64,000 bases of DNA, from the NCBI GenBank assembly GCA_963713805.1, contig CAVQNF010000036.1:1-64000 (forward strand), in the 5' to 3' direction. A model generated the notes under the pieces. That model saw nothing but the letters and a program-made list of their open reading frames with translations, was not told the DNA's origin and did no database searches. The DNA comes from GAS188 sp963713805 (GTDB lineage Bacteria > Pseudomonadota > Alphaproteobacteria > Rhizobiales > Beijerinckiaceae). Positions within the stretch are counted from its first letter, which is position 1. Every line of letters starts with the position of its first letter. Made by a program: the position numbers and the translations under genes. Positions 35,523-45,339 of this stretch are shown here, piece after piece.

Positions 35523-36893
35523 CTATCCCACCCCGAGCGTCTTCAATTTCCGATGCAAGGCGGAGCGCTCCATGCCGATGAATTCGGCGGTGCGCGACAC
35601 GTTTCCGCCGAAGCGGCTGATCTGGGCGATGAGGTATTCGCGCTCGAAGATCTCGCGCGCTTCGCGAAGCGGCATTGCCATGAATTTTTCCCCGCCTGCG
35701 CCGTTCGGCGAGCTCGGCACCCGTGCGCCGACCTCATGGGGCAGCATCTCGGCGTTGATCGCGGCGTTCGGGTCTCCGCCGCAGAGGATCATCAAGCGCT
35801 CGACGTTGTTGCGCAGCTCCCGCACGTTTCCCGGCCATTCATGCGATTGCAGGATGGCGAGCGCGTCATCGGCCATGCCGCGTTTCGGCATGCCGCCGGT
35901 CGCGGAAATCTGTCCCATGAAGAACTCGATGAGATCGGGGATGTCCTCGCGCCGCTCCGACAGCGAAGGAACGCGCACGGGGACGACCGAGAGGCGGTGA
36001 TACAGATCCTCGCGAAGACGGCCTTCCGCGATGTCGGCCGCAAGGTCGCGCGCCGAGGACGAGATCACCCGGACATCGACATGCACGCGCGTCGAGCCGC
36101 CGACCCGCTGGAAATTCTGATCGACGAGAACGCGCAGGATCTTGCTCTGCGTTTCCTTCGGCATATCCGCCACCTCGTCGAGGTAGATCGTGCCGCCATG
36201 GGCCTCCTCGAGCGCGCCGGTGACGCGCTGGCCGTTCGGGCCTTGCTCGATTCCGAAGAGCGCGGTCTCCATGTTGTCCGGCGTGATGGTCGCGGCGTTG
36301 ATGGCGACGAAAGCTCCGCCCGAGCGGCTCGACAGCTGATGGATGGTGCGCGCCGCGAGCTCCTTGCCGGAACCGGGCGCTCCCGTGATCATGACGCGCG
36401 CATTGGTCGCGGCAATGCGGTCGATGGCGGCGCGCAACTGCACGATCGCCGAGGAACGTCCGATGATGCGGCTCGCCTGCACCGATTGCGTCTTCAGTTC
36501 CTTGACCTCGCGCTTCAGTCGCGAGGCCTCGAGCGCGCGATCAGCCACGAGCACGAGCCGATCGGCCTTGAAGGGCTTTTCGATGAAGTCATAGGCGCCG
36601 CGGCGGATCGCCGAGACCGCGGTCTCGATATTGCCGTGGCCGGAGATCATGACGATGGGCAGATCGGCGTGGAGCTGCTTGACGCGATCGAGGATTTGCA
36701 GGCCGTCGAGCGTCGAGCCCTGGAGCCAGATGTCGAGGAAGAGGAGATGAGGCTTGCGGGCCTCGATCGCCTTGAAGGCTTCCTCGGCTCCATCGGCGAT
36801 GCGCGCGCGATAGCCCTCGTCCTCGAGGATTCCAGCGACGAGCTCGCGGATATCGGCCTCGTCGTCGACGATGAGAATATCGGCCCCCTTCAC
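35523..36893 (-). CDS. ntrX: Nitrogen assimilation/redox response regulator NtrX
   Basis: A 456-residue sigma-54-type response regulator, partner of NtrY. The receiver domain begins ADILIVDDEADIRELVAGIL, has the phosphorylated Asp in LFLDIWLQGS, and Lys in EKPF. The AAA+ domain has Walker A GAPGSGKELAA and Walker B GTIYLDEVADMP, but the sigma-54-contacting GAFTGA loop is missing; in its place is GIEQGPNGQRVTGAL. This absence is known for alphaproteobacterial NtrX and implies it does not activate sigma-54 RNA polymerase in the ordinary way. The C-terminal Fis-type helix-turn-helix is NVSRTAEFIGMERSALHRKL. The gene follows ntrY closely (about 20 bases). Confidence 0.93.
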   Translation of the reverse strand: MKGADILIVDDEADIRELVAGILEDEGYRARIADGAEEAFKAIEARKPHLLFLDIWLQGSTLDGLQILDRVKQLHADLPIVMISGHGNIETAVSAIRRGAYDFIEKPFKADRLVLVADRALEASRLKREVKELKTQSVQASRIIGRSSAIVQLRAAIDRIAATNARVMITGAPGSGKELAARTIHQLSSRSGGAFVAINAATITPDNMETALFGIEQGPNGQRVTGALEEAHGGTIYLDEVADMPKETQSKILRVLVDQNFQRVGGSTRVHVDVRVISSSARDLAADIAEGRLREDLYHRLSVVPVRVPSLSERREDIPDLIEFFMGQISATGGMPKRGMADDALAILQSHEWPGNVRELRNNVERLMILCGGDPNAAINAEMLPHEVGARVPSSPNGAGGEKFMAMPLREAREIFEREYLIAQISRFGGNVSRTAEFIGMERSALHRKLKTLGVG

Positions 36894-36914
36894 GACAGGC
36901 CCTCCGGCACGTGT

Positions 36915-39203
36915 TCAATCGAGGCGGCCTCGAGCGTGGACGCCTTGGGCATCGAGCCTCGCCCCGCGTGGTTCGTCGGCGTCCGGCCCTGTCTCGGTGT
37001 CCAGATTGGCCGGGAACCAGAGCCTCACCCAGGCCCCGGGCTGCCCGCGTTCCGTATCGGGATGATCGAGGAGCTCGATGCCGCCGCCATGCTCCTCGAG
37101 AATCCTGCCGACGATCGCAAGTCCGAGGCCCGTTCCCTCCTTGCGCGTGGTGGTATAGGGCTCGAGAAGCTTCTGACGATCGCTCTTGGGAAAGCCGCGT
37201 CCGGTGTCGGTGATGTCGATCGTGATGATGTCGTCCTTCGATTTGGCGACGCGCACCGTCACCTTTCCCCGCTCGACGCCTGGCTTCTGCTCCATCGCCT
37301 CCGTCGCGTTCTTGACGATGTTCGTCAATGCCTGCCCGATCAAGCGATGGTCGAAGCGCGCCTTCAGCGGCGTGCTCGGAAGCTCGGCGACGAAATCGAT
37401 ATCTGGACGTGCGACCTGCATCAAGAAGAGGACGTGCTTTGCAACGTCCGTGACTTCGCTTTCTTCGAGCACGGGCTTTGGCGTGCGCGCGAAGGAGGAG
37501 AACTCGTCGACCATGCGCTTGATGTCGTCGACCTGGCGGATGATGGTGTTGGTGCACTGGTCGAACACCTCGCGATCCGAGGTGATGAACTTGCCGTATT
37601 TCCGCTTCAGGCGTTCAGCCGAAAGCTGGATCGGGGTGAGCGGATTCTTGATCTCATGGGCAATGCGTCTCGCCACATCCGCCCAGGCGGCCGAACGCTG
37701 GGCGGAAACGAGGTCGGTGATGTCGTCGAGCGTGATCACATAGCCTTCAGCGGCATCGCCCGCCGTCTCCTTGGTGACGCGCACGCTCACCTGGCGCTCC
37801 CCCGTCCCACGCGGCAGCTCGATCTGCCCCTGCACGAGCCGGTGGCGACCTTCGCGCGCCTCCGCGACCAGCGGGCCGAGCGCGGGCAGAAGCTCGTCGA
37901 GACTGGCGCCGAGCGGAGCCTTTCCCTCTCCTCGCGGAAGAAGCTTGTCGGCTGACGGGTTGAGCACGGTGATTGCCCCTTTGGCATCGATGCCGATCAC
38001 GCCGGACGAGACGCCGGCGAGCACCGCCTCGGTGAAGCGGCGGCGCTTGTCCATCATGTCACTTGCGGCGACGAGGCGGTCATGTTGCGCGCGCAATTCC
38101 TGGGTCATGCCGTTGAAGGTCGCGGAGAGATGCGCAAGATCGCTCTCCCCTTTTCGGGTCGGCACCTGCACATAGAAATTGCCAGCCGCGACCTGGTCCG
38201 TCGCGTGGATCAGTCGGCGAATGGGCAGGACCAGCCAGTTGGCGAAGGAGAGGCCGAGCCTGATCGCCGAGAGCAGCAGGATGAGGGTGACCAGGAGATA
38301 CATGGAGGCGAAGGCGATCTGCACGCCGACGCGCTTCGCCTCGAGCGCCTGGTAGTAGCGCAGCCCCTCCTCGGCCGCGCTCGTATACTCGGTGGCGTGC
38401 GGGTCCCCCGGCCGTGCCACGAACAGGAAGGCGTTGTCGAAGGCCGAGAGCTTCACCAGCGCCGCGAAGGCGCCTCCGGCGCGCGGCAGGAAGCAGAAGG
38501 GCTCCGTGTCGCTCGCCTCCGCGTAGTCCTCTTGTCGTGGGAGGGCTATCCCGGGTACCGCGACATGCTGCACCGTCTCGATCGTCGAGCCGTCGCTCTT
38601 CAGCATCATGGCGACGGGAAAGCCGAGAAAGAGCGAGCGCGTCGCGAACCAGTCGTGAAACAGGGCCCGATTCTGGTCGAACATCACCTTGGCGCTGTTG
38701 ATGTCGCCGGCCATCAGGTTCAGCTCGCGCGCCATCGTGCGGCACTGCCCCTCCTCATAGGTATGGGCGATCTCGACAGTATTGCCGAGAAGGACGCGCA
38801 AATCGGCACGAAACCAGGGGTCGAGGCTGCGCTCGAGCGTGATCGAGGTAACGAGAGCGATGAACAGCGCGGGCAAGGCCGCGATCCCGGCGAACCAGCC
38901 GACGAAGCGCATATGCAATCCGGCAGCCGCTGCGCGCGCCCTTCTCGCCCGCAGAACCTCGCGGCCCTCGATGATGACGACGATCACGAGAGCAACGACG
39001 AACACGCTGTTCGTGGCGAGGATCGTCAGCACGACGGCATTCGTCGGCGCGATCGGCGTGAGGCCGGCGACGATCAGAAAACCGACGAGTGCCGAGAGCA
39101 GCGCCGCGACCATGATGAAGGTGCCGACGGGCTTGCCCGAACGGCCTTCGTCCACGAGAAGAGGCGCGGCGGTAGACGGCCGCGACAGATCGGTTGAGCT
39201 CAT
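36915..39203 (-). CDS. ntrY: Sensor histidine kinase NtrY
   Basis: A 762-residue membrane sensor kinase. ATG 39203 (MSSTDLSRPS) has AGGG just upstream; an ATG 15 codons earlier is an alternative. The N-terminal third has two to three hydrophobic helices and a periplasmic loop (residues about 30-330), then a helix and HAMP domain (LVLPIRRLIHATDQVAAGNF), a PAS domain (GVIGIDAKGAITVLNPSA), the dimerisation H-box RRIAHEIKNPLTPIQLSAERL and an HATPase (NIVKNATEAM, DTGRGFP, GTGLGLAIV). Together with NtrX it adjusts nitrogen metabolism and, in some alphaproteobacteria, respiration. Downstream partner ntrX begins after about 20 bases. Confidence 0.93.
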   Translation of the reverse strand: MSSTDLSRPSTAAPLLVDEGRSGKPVGTFIMVAALLSALVGFLIVAGLTPIAPTNAVVLTILATNSVFVVALVIVVIIEGREVLRARRARAAAAGLHMRFVGWFAGIAALPALFIALVTSITLERSLDPWFRADLRVLLGNTVEIAHTYEEGQCRTMARELNLMAGDINSAKVMFDQNRALFHDWFATRSLFLGFPVAMMLKSDGSTIETVQHVAVPGIALPRQEDYAEASDTEPFCFLPRAGGAFAALVKLSAFDNAFLFVARPGDPHATEYTSAAEEGLRYYQALEAKRVGVQIAFASMYLLVTLILLLSAIRLGLSFANWLVLPIRRLIHATDQVAAGNFYVQVPTRKGESDLAHLSATFNGMTQELRAQHDRLVAASDMMDKRRRFTEAVLAGVSSGVIGIDAKGAITVLNPSADKLLPRGEGKAPLGASLDELLPALGPLVAEAREGRHRLVQGQIELPRGTGERQVSVRVTKETAGDAAEGYVITLDDITDLVSAQRSAAWADVARRIAHEIKNPLTPIQLSAERLKRKYGKFITSDREVFDQCTNTIIRQVDDIKRMVDEFSSFARTPKPVLEESEVTDVAKHVLFLMQVARPDIDFVAELPSTPLKARFDHRLIGQALTNIVKNATEAMEQKPGVERGKVTVRVAKSKDDIITIDITDTGRGFPKSDRQKLLEPYTTTRKEGTGLGLAIVGRILEEHGGGIELLDHPDTERGQPGAWVRLWFPANLDTETGPDADEPRGARLDAQGVHARGRLD

Positions 39204-39556
39204 TTGCCCTGATAATTCTTGCGCCACCCACTTGATGCGCGCATGCAACAGTGTTGTCGGAATGCGACGGTTTTGGGGCCGTGGCCCGCCGCGCGAGAGT
39301 TCAACTGAGCAGTCTTCGTTCGCCGTGCCGAGCTTGAAGCCAAGAGGGTTCGGATCCAGCAGAAGTCCTGCCCCTAAACTATTGCGTCAGCGAGCAATCT
39401 TGCCGGGTGGGGATCGTCTCGACCCCTGGCCGGTCCTGGCCGAGCTTGTTCCGGCCGTCTACGCCTTGTCTTCTGACCATTGAGACGTCATGGCCGTGAC
39501 AAGCGATGACAAGCCCGGCCATGACGCAATCGGGAATGGGGAATTCGGCCGGAACA
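39204..39556. other. ntrC-ntrY intergenic region
   Basis: About 350 bases between the end of ntrC and the start of ntrY. No protein-like frame is present. It is the only large gap between the ntrBC and ntrYX pairs, so a separate promoter for ntrYX probably lies here. I see no clear sigma-54 type (GG-N10-GC) or other box that I would defend. Confidence 0.4.
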
Positions 39557-40999
39557 TCAGCGCGAAAGCTTCATCACCTGGATGTCGAGATCGCTGATTT
39601 TCTTGCGCAAGGTGTTGCGGTTCAACCCGAGAAGATGCGCCGCCTTGATCTGGTTGCCTCGTGTCGCGGCGAGCGCCGCGCCGATGAGCGGGGCTTCCAC
39701 CTCCTCGAGGATGCGATGAAACAAGCCGGGTGGAGGCAATTGCGCGCCGAAGGACGCGAAATAACGCTGCAGATGACGTTCGACCATCAATGCGAGGGTG
39801 GTGTCTCCCAAGGCCTCGCCGGATTGTGCCGGGGCCGCATCCGATTGGGCGAGCTCCGCTTCGATGGTCGCCGCCGAGATGTTCTGCTGGGGATAAAGCG
39901 CGGCGAGGCGGCGCACGAGATTTTCGAGCTCGCGAACATTTCCGGGCCAGCGATAGGCGCAGAGGAGCTCGATGGCTTCGGGCTCGAGCGTCTTCGTCGG
40001 CAGCCCCTCCTTCTCATTGAGAGCGAAGAAATGCCGCATGAGATCGGGGATGTCCTCGGCCCGCTCGCGCAAGGGCGGAAGCCGGATCGGCACGACGTTG
40101 AGGCGGAAAAACAGGTCCTCCCGGAACAAGCCTTGCTGGATGAGCCCGCGCAATTGCTTGTTCGTCGCCGCGATGATCCGCACATTCGTCTTGATCGGCA
40201 CGCGGCCGCCGACCGTGGTGTATTCGCCTTGCTGCAGCACGCGCAGGAGGCGCGTCTGCGCCTCCATCGGCATGTCGCCGATTTCGTCGAGGAAGAGCGT
40301 GCCGCCTTCCGCCTGCTCGAAGCGGCCGACCGAACGGGCGAGCGCGCCCGTGAAGGCCCCCTTCTCATGGCCGAAAAGCTCGGATTCGATGAGATCTCGC
40401 GGGATCGCGGCCATGTTGACGGCGACGAATGGGCCCTTGCGCCTTTTGCCGAAATCATGGAGAGCGCGCGCGACGAGCTCCTTTCCGGTGCCTGAATCGC
40501 CATTGATCATCACCGTCAGATCGGTCTGCATGAGGCGGGCCAGGACCCGGTAGACATCCTGCATGGAGGCCGAGCGTCCGACGAGCGGCATGTTCTCGGT
40601 CTCGACCTTGGCGGGCTTTTGCGCTCCAGGCTCCCGCTCCGAAAGGGCGCGGCCGACGATCGAGACGATCTCCTTGAGGTCGAACGGCTTCGGCAGATAA
40701 TCATAGGCGCCGAGCTCGGAAGCGCGCACCGCGGTCATGAAGGTGTTCTGCGCGCTCATCACGACGACGGGAAGCTCGGGCCGCACCCGCTTGATGCGCG
40801 GCAGGAGATCGAAGGCGTTGTGGTCGGGCATCACCACGTCGGTGATCACGAGGTCTCCGTCGCCTTCGGCCACCCAGCGCCACAGCGTCGCGCCATTGCC
40901 GGTCGAGCGAACCTCATAGCCGGCGCGCGAGAGCGCCTGGCCGAGCACGGTGCGGATGGCCGAGTCGTCGTCCGCGACCAGAATCTGTCCGCTGGGCAT
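39557..40999 (-). CDS. ntrC: Nitrogen regulation response regulator NtrC
   Basis: A 480-residue sigma-54 activator. The receiver domain begins ILVADDDSAIRTVLGQAL with the phospho-acceptor Asp in VITDVVMPDHNAF; the AAA+ domain has Walker A NGDSGTGKELVARAL, the intact GAFTGA loop in HEKGAFTGALARS, and Walker B GTLFLDEIGDMP. The C-terminal Fis-type DNA-binding domain is AAHLLGLNRNTLRKKISDL. Under nitrogen limitation NtrB phosphorylates it to turn on glnA, nif or amino-acid transport genes. It follows ntrB by about 40 bases. Confidence 0.95.
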   Translation of the reverse strand: MPSGQILVADDDSAIRTVLGQALSRAGYEVRSTGNGATLWRWVAEGDGDLVITDVVMPDHNAFDLLPRIKRVRPELPVVVMSAQNTFMTAVRASELGAYDYLPKPFDLKEIVSIVGRALSEREPGAQKPAKVETENMPLVGRSASMQDVYRVLARLMQTDLTVMINGDSGTGKELVARALHDFGKRRKGPFVAVNMAAIPRDLIESELFGHEKGAFTGALARSVGRFEQAEGGTLFLDEIGDMPMEAQTRLLRVLQQGEYTTVGGRVPIKTNVRIIAATNKQLRGLIQQGLFREDLFFRLNVVPIRLPPLRERAEDIPDLMRHFFALNEKEGLPTKTLEPEAIELLCAYRWPGNVRELENLVRRLAALYPQQNISAATIEAELAQSDAAPAQSGEALGDTTLALMVERHLQRYFASFGAQLPPPGLFHRILEEVEAPLIGAALAATRGNQIKAAHLLGLNRNTLRKKISDLDIQVMKLSR

Positions 41000-41041
41000 C
41001 GATCTCCTCTCGATTTTCCCCGCGCGCTGAGTTCCGTCGGG

Positions 41042-42178
41042 TCATTTCCCCGGCGTGAACATCGGCATCATCACGCGGAAAGACGTGCGGCGATGCGCCG
41101 ATTCGCATTCGACGATGCCGCCGTGGTCGCCGATGATCTTCGCGACCAAAGCAAGTCCGAGGCCAGAGCCCTGCGCCTTGGTGGTGACGAAGGGATCGAA
41201 GAGGTGCGGCTTGATGTCCGCCGGCACGCCGGGCCCGTTGTCGCGCACGCAGAACTCGAGCGGCAGGCTGACGCGTTCCGAGGAAGGCCCGACCGACAGC
41301 TTCACGCCCGGCCTGAAGGCGGTGGTGAACTCGATCTCTCCGTCGGGCGCGTTGTCACCGATCGCCTCGGCGGCGTTCTTGACGAGGTTCAGGAACACCT
41401 GGACGAGCTGGTCGCGATTGGCGAGCACCGGGGGCAGCGAGGGGTCGTAACTCTCCACGATCTTGATGTGCTGGGCGAAGCCGGAAAGCGCGAGCCGCTT
41501 CACATGGTCGAGCACGGAATGGATATTGACGGGTTCGCGAGCGACCGGGCGGGAATCGCCGAAGGTCTCCATGCGGTCGACGAGCTTGACGATCCGGTCG
41601 GTCTCTTCGCAGATCAGGCGCGTGAGCGCTCGGTCTGAATCTTGCGCCGACATTTCAAGGAGTTGCGCAGCACCTCTAATACCCGACAACGGGTTCTTGA
41701 TCTCATGAGCGAGCATGGCGGCAAGGCCGGTGACCGAGCGCGCCGCGCCTCGATGGGTGAGTTGCCGATCCATTTTGTCGGCGATGGTCCGCTCCTGCAT
41801 CATCACGAGAATATGCCCCTCCATCTCATTGAAAGGTAATGCAAAGATGTCGACGATCCGCTCATCTTGCGAGAATGGCGGAACGATCGGCAGCCGATGC
41901 TCGCTCACGCTCGCGTTGCGGCGTCTCACTTCCGATACGAGGCTGACGACCGGGGAATCGAAGGCGAAAAGCTCGGTGAGCTTCTGGCGCCGCAGGAAGC
42001 TCAGCGACAGCTCGAAAAAACTCTCGGCCGCGAGGTTGGCGTAGGAGATGCCGTCCTCGGGCGAAAGGCAGAGGATCGGCATCGGCACCGCGTTCAGGAT
42101 CGCCTGTGCCCCCTCGGGCGGCATGATCGGGGAGAACCTCATCACCATGGGCTCGGTGGGCTCGTTCGCGAGGTTCAT
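41042..42178 (-). CDS. ntrB: Nitrogen regulation sensor kinase NtrB
   Basis: A 378-residue soluble histidine kinase. The PAS domain covers residues about 20-130 (ILNAVPMPILCLSPEDGISY); the H-box is AAMLAHEIKNPLSGIRGAAQ; the N-box is LVKNAAEAIGDN; the G-boxes are DNGPGVP and GSGLGLALV. PII protein controls its kinase/phosphatase balance in the cytoplasm. The start overlaps the dusB stop (ATGA), so dusB, ntrB and ntrC form one operon, as in many Rhizobiales. Confidence 0.95.
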   Translation of the reverse strand: MNLANEPTEPMVMRFSPIMPPEGAQAILNAVPMPILCLSPEDGISYANLAAESFFELSLSFLRRQKLTELFAFDSPVVSLVSEVRRRNASVSEHRLPIVPPFSQDERIVDIFALPFNEMEGHILVMMQERTIADKMDRQLTHRGAARSVTGLAAMLAHEIKNPLSGIRGAAQLLEMSAQDSDRALTRLICEETDRIVKLVDRMETFGDSRPVAREPVNIHSVLDHVKRLALSGFAQHIKIVESYDPSLPPVLANRDQLVQVFLNLVKNAAEAIGDNAPDGEIEFTTAFRPGVKLSVGPSSERVSLPLEFCVRDNGPGVPADIKPHLFDPFVTTKAQGSGLGLALVAKIIGDHGGIVECESAHRRTSFRVMMPMFTPGK

Positions 42179-43236
42179 GCCGCGACCGCGAGGCTCTCAC
42201 GGGCGGCAGCGCCGGCAAGGTCGAAGATATCGCGCAAAAGCCGCTCGACTTGCGCGGGTTCCTCCGTGCGCACCAGCGCCGCCTTGAGGGCCGGCGCGCC
42301 TGAATGCGCGCTTCCCGCGAGGGCATGGGCCGCATAGGCCTGCAAATGCTTGCGCGCATGACGAAGGCCGAGCGCGACGCCGTAAAGGCCGAGCAGGCCG
42401 CGGTAATGCTCGATGGCGATCTCGCAACGCGCGGCGAGCGAAGGCGTCGAATACCTCCGCGCGTCGAGCGCATAGGAGACTTCGCCGAGCAGCCAGGGAC
42501 GGCCGAGCGCCGCGCGACCGATCATCACGCCGTCCGCCCCCGAAAGAAGAAGCGCCTCCTTCGCATCCTCGGGCGAGGCGATGTCGCCGTTGACGATGAC
42601 CGGGATTTGCAGGGCCGCTTTCACCGCGCCGACCGCCGTCCAATCGGCGCGCCCCTCGTAGAACTGGGCGCGCGTGCGGCCATGAACCGAGACGAGGCTG
42701 GCTCCGACCGCCTCGCAACGCTTCGCAAGGCCCGGCGCATCGAGGCTTCCCGCGTCGAAGCCGAGGCGCATCTTCACCGTCACCGGCAGGTTCACCGCGC
42801 GGGCGACCGCGGCGACGATGCGCTCCGCGAGGTCCGGCTCGCGCATCAGCGCGGAACCGCAGAGCTGTCGCGCCACGCGCTTGGCGGGACAACCCATGTT
42901 GATATCGATGATGTCGGCGCCGGAATCTTCCGCGATGCGAGCGGCTCTTGCCATGCAATCGGGATCGCGCCCGGCGATCTGCACGACGTGCGGCGACACG
43001 CCTTCCCCCTCGAGCCGGAGCCTCGCCTCCTCGCCGCTTCGCGCCAGCTCCGGAGAAGCGATCATCTCGCTCACGACGCCCGCGGCTCCCATCCGGCGCG
43101 CGAGCCTGCGCATCACCACATCCGTGATGCCGGACATGGGAGCGAGAAGCACCGCGCCGTTGATCGCGATCCGCCCGATCCTCAACATGCGCGTCGGGTG
43201 CGACGGCGAAATGCCTATTTTTTGGTCAATCTGCAT
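42175..43236 (-). CDS. dusB: tRNA-dihydrouridine synthase DusB
   Basis: A 353-residue FMN enzyme that reduces uridine in the tRNA D-loop. Marks: LLAPMSGITDVVMRRLARR near residue 33, DIINMGCPAKRV-type segment with the catalytic Cys (NMGCPAKRV), VKMRLGFD, SVHGRTRAQFYEG, VNGDIASPEDA and GADGVMIGRAALGRPWL. It is located immediately upstream of ntrB with a four-base overlap, the well-known alphaproteobacterial nifR3-ntrBC arrangement. The first 15 residues (QIDQKIGISPSH) are a variable extension. Confidence 0.94.
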   Translation of the reverse strand: MQIDQKIGISPSHPTRMLRIGRIAINGAVLLAPMSGITDVVMRRLARRMGAAGVVSEMIASPELARSGEEARLRLEGEGVSPHVVQIAGRDPDCMARAARIAEDSGADIIDINMGCPAKRVARQLCGSALMREPDLAERIVAAVARAVNLPVTVKMRLGFDAGSLDAPGLAKRCEAVGASLVSVHGRTRAQFYEGRADWTAVGAVKAALQIPVIVNGDIASPEDAKEALLLSGADGVMIGRAALGRPWLLGEVSYALDARRYSTPSLAARCEIAIEHYRGLLGLYGVALGLRHARKHLQAYAAHALAGSAHSGAPALKAALVRTEEPAQVERLLRDIFDLAGAAARESLAVAA

Positions 43237-43405
43237 CTTGCTCAGATAATAGACAAGTCATTGTGCGGCGCACAAGGCTCTTGCGCTTCGCCTCGCCTTG
43301 GGCCAACAGCGAAAGCGTTGCGGCATGGCGTCGCAGCGGGCCCGGCACTCACCTCGCGAGACAGCCGCGCCGGCTTCCCACGGAGGTGCGGCGCGTTCAA
43401 GGTAG

Positions 43406-44659
43406 ATGATCCAACGAGATCCATTCGTGAATCCGACTTTCTCCCCGGCTTTTCCCATGACCACGGCCCTGAAGACCGCGGCCCTCATCGTTGCGGCCGG
43501 GCGCGGCTTGCGGGCCGGCGGCGAGCTGCCGAAGCAGTACCAGCTCGTCGGCGGCATGAGCGTGCTCGAACGCGCCATTCGCGCGCTTCACGAGGCCCGC
43601 GCCGTCGGGCAGGCGGTCGTGGTCATTCACCCCGACGACCGGGACCGCTACGAGGCGATCGCGGCACGCATCGGCTTGGGGGCGCCCGATTTCCTCTTGC
43701 CGCCGGCCTTCGGCGGCGCGACCCGGCAGGTCAGCGTTCGCGCCGGACTCGAGGCCCTGGCGAAAGCGCCGCCCGAGATCGTGCTCATTCATGACGCGGC
43801 GCGCCCCTTCGTTTCGTCGGCCCTCGTGGTGCGTGCGATCGAAGCCGCGCGCAGTCACGGCGCGGCGGTTCCGGGCGTTCCGGTCAACGACACGATCCGG
43901 CGTCTCAGCAGCGGCCGGCCTTATGGCGAGACCTTGGCGCGCGACAGCTTGCGGGCGATCCAGACGCCGCAGGCCTTCGTTTTCGCCAGGATCAGGGACG
44001 CCCATCAGCGAGCGGCCTCCGCCGGCCTCGATGCCTTCACCGATGATGGCGGCCTTGCCGAATGGGCCGGGCTCGACGTCCATGTCTTCGAAGGCGAGGT
44101 GGAGAACGCCAAATTGAGCCTGCCGGCCGATTTCGCCCGCGCCGCCCGGCATGTGAGGGCGCAGACCGAAACGCGCACCGGCCTGGGCTTCGACGTGCAC
44201 GCCTTCGGCGAGGGCGGCTTCATCATGCTCGGTGGCGTGAGCATCCCCCATGATCGCGGCGTCGTCGCGCATTCGGACGGCGACGTGCTCTTGCACGCCT
44301 TGACGGACGCGCTTTTGGGCGCGCTCGGCGAGGGCGACATCGGGATGCATTTTCCGCCCTCCGATCCACGCTGGAAGGATGCGGCCTCGCGCCTCTTCTT
44401 CGAGGATGCGATCGCCAGGACAACGCAGCGCGGCGGGCGCATCCTGCATCTCGACGCGACGGTGATCTGCGAGGCGCCGCGCCTCGCGACGCATCGTGAT
44501 GCGATCCGCGCCTCGATCGCGGCGATCGCCCGCATCGGCGAGGGGCGTGTCTCGATCAAGGCGACCACTTCGGAGAAGCTCGGCTTCACCGGGCGCGGCG
44601 AAGGCATCGCGGCGCAGGCGATCGCCACGCTCGAATTGCCGATAGCGGAGGAGGGATAG
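43406..44659 (+). CDS. ispDF: Bifunctional MEP cytidylyltransferase / MECDP synthase IspDF
   Basis: A 417-residue fusion that catalyses two steps of the non-mevalonate isoprenoid pathway. The IspD part (residues about 20-240) has LIVAAGRGLRAGGELPKQY, HDAARPFV and IQTPQAF; the IspF part (about 258-417) starts GLGFDVHAFGEGG with the metal-binding DVH, HSDGDVLLHALTDALLGA, DIGMHFPPSD and TTSEKLGFTGRGEG. The ATG at 43406 has AAGG close in front; ATG 43457 is an alternative and gives a start nearer to homologues. The fused form is typical of alphaproteobacteria. Confidence 0.95.
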   Translation: MIQRDPFVNPTFSPAFPMTTALKTAALIVAAGRGLRAGGELPKQYQLVGGMSVLERAIRALHEARAVGQAVVVIHPDDRDRYEAIAARIGLGAPDFLLPPAFGGATRQVSVRAGLEALAKAPPEIVLIHDAARPFVSSALVVRAIEAARSHGAAVPGVPVNDTIRRLSSGRPYGETLARDSLRAIQTPQAFVFARIRDAHQRAASAGLDAFTDDGGLAEWAGLDVHVFEGEVENAKLSLPADFARAARHVRAQTETRTGLGFDVHAFGEGGFIMLGGVSIPHDRGVVAHSDGDVLLHALTDALLGALGEGDIGMHFPPSDPRWKDAASRLFFEDAIARTTQRGGRILHLDATVICEAPRLATHRDAIRASIAAIARIGEGRVSIKATTSEKLGFTGRGEGIAAQAIATLELPIAEEG

Positions 44660-44811
44660 TGGATCAACAGTTGGTTCTCCGTAACCGACCTGGGGCTTGT
44701 CCCGGCCAGCCACGCCTTTTGACCGCTCGATCGTAAGAAGCAGGCTCGGCGGAAGCGTTGGCCGTCGTAAGAGCCCCCGAAGGGCGGAAGGCTGGAATTG
44801 GAGCCCTGAAC

Positions 44812-45339
44812 ATGTTCGACGAGGCGATCCTTCTCGCCGTGCACCGCGTGCTGGAGCTTTGCCGCTCGCAAGGTTTTCGCGTCGCGACCGCGGAATCCTG
44901 CACCGGCGGCCTCGTCGCCGGCGCGCTCACGGAGATCGCGGGCTCTTCCGACGTGGTCGAGCGGGGCTTCGTCACCTATTCGAACGAGGCGAAGGTCGAG
45001 ATGCTCGAGGTGCCGCGCGAGTTGATCGAGCGCCATGGCGCGGTGAGCGAGGCGGTGGCGAGAGCCATGGTGGAAGGCGCGCTCGCGCGGTCCGGCGCCG
45101 ACCTCGCGGTCGCCGTCACCGGCATCGCCGGGCCTCTCGGCGGCAGTGCCGAAAAGCCGGTCGGCCTCGTGCATTTCGGCTGCGCTTCGAGCAAAGGCGC
45201 CGTGCGGCACGAGGCGCATCGCTTCGGCGATATCGGCAGGAGCGAGATCCGTCGTCGCAGTGTGCTCGCGGCGCTTGCCATGCTCGAGAAAGCGGCAACG
45301 ACGGCTCGACGCATCTCGCCTGAAGCAGCGATGCGCTAG
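44812..45339 (+). CDS. CinA-type nicotinamide-nucleotide amidohydrolase (PncC)
   Basis: A 175-residue protein from ATG 44812, with GGAG eight bases upstream; the frame opens 18 codons earlier without support. It is the stand-alone C-terminal CinA domain (PF02464), which deamidates nicotinamide mononucleotide in NAD recycling. Marks: VATAESCTGGLVAGALTEI with the catalytic Ser, GFVTYSNEAKVEML, GAVSEAVARAMVEGAL and AVTGIAGPLGG. It lies 150 bases after ispDF on the same strand, the frequent neighbourhood in Rhizobiales. Confidence 0.9.
   Translation: MFDEAILLAVHRVLELCRSQGFRVATAESCTGGLVAGALTEIAGSSDVVERGFVTYSNEAKVEMLEVPRELIERHGAVSEAVARAMVEGALARSGADLAVAVTGIAGPLGGSAEKPVGLVHFGCASSKGAVRHEAHRFGDIGRSEIRRRSVLAALAMLEKAATTARRISPEAAMR

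Noticed and set aside
35553..37955. An 800-codon plus-strand ORF opposite ntrX and ntrY
   Set aside because: It is the antisense shadow of two well-supported genes in GC-rich DNA. Its translation is Arg/Asp/Gly-rich with no family resemblance.
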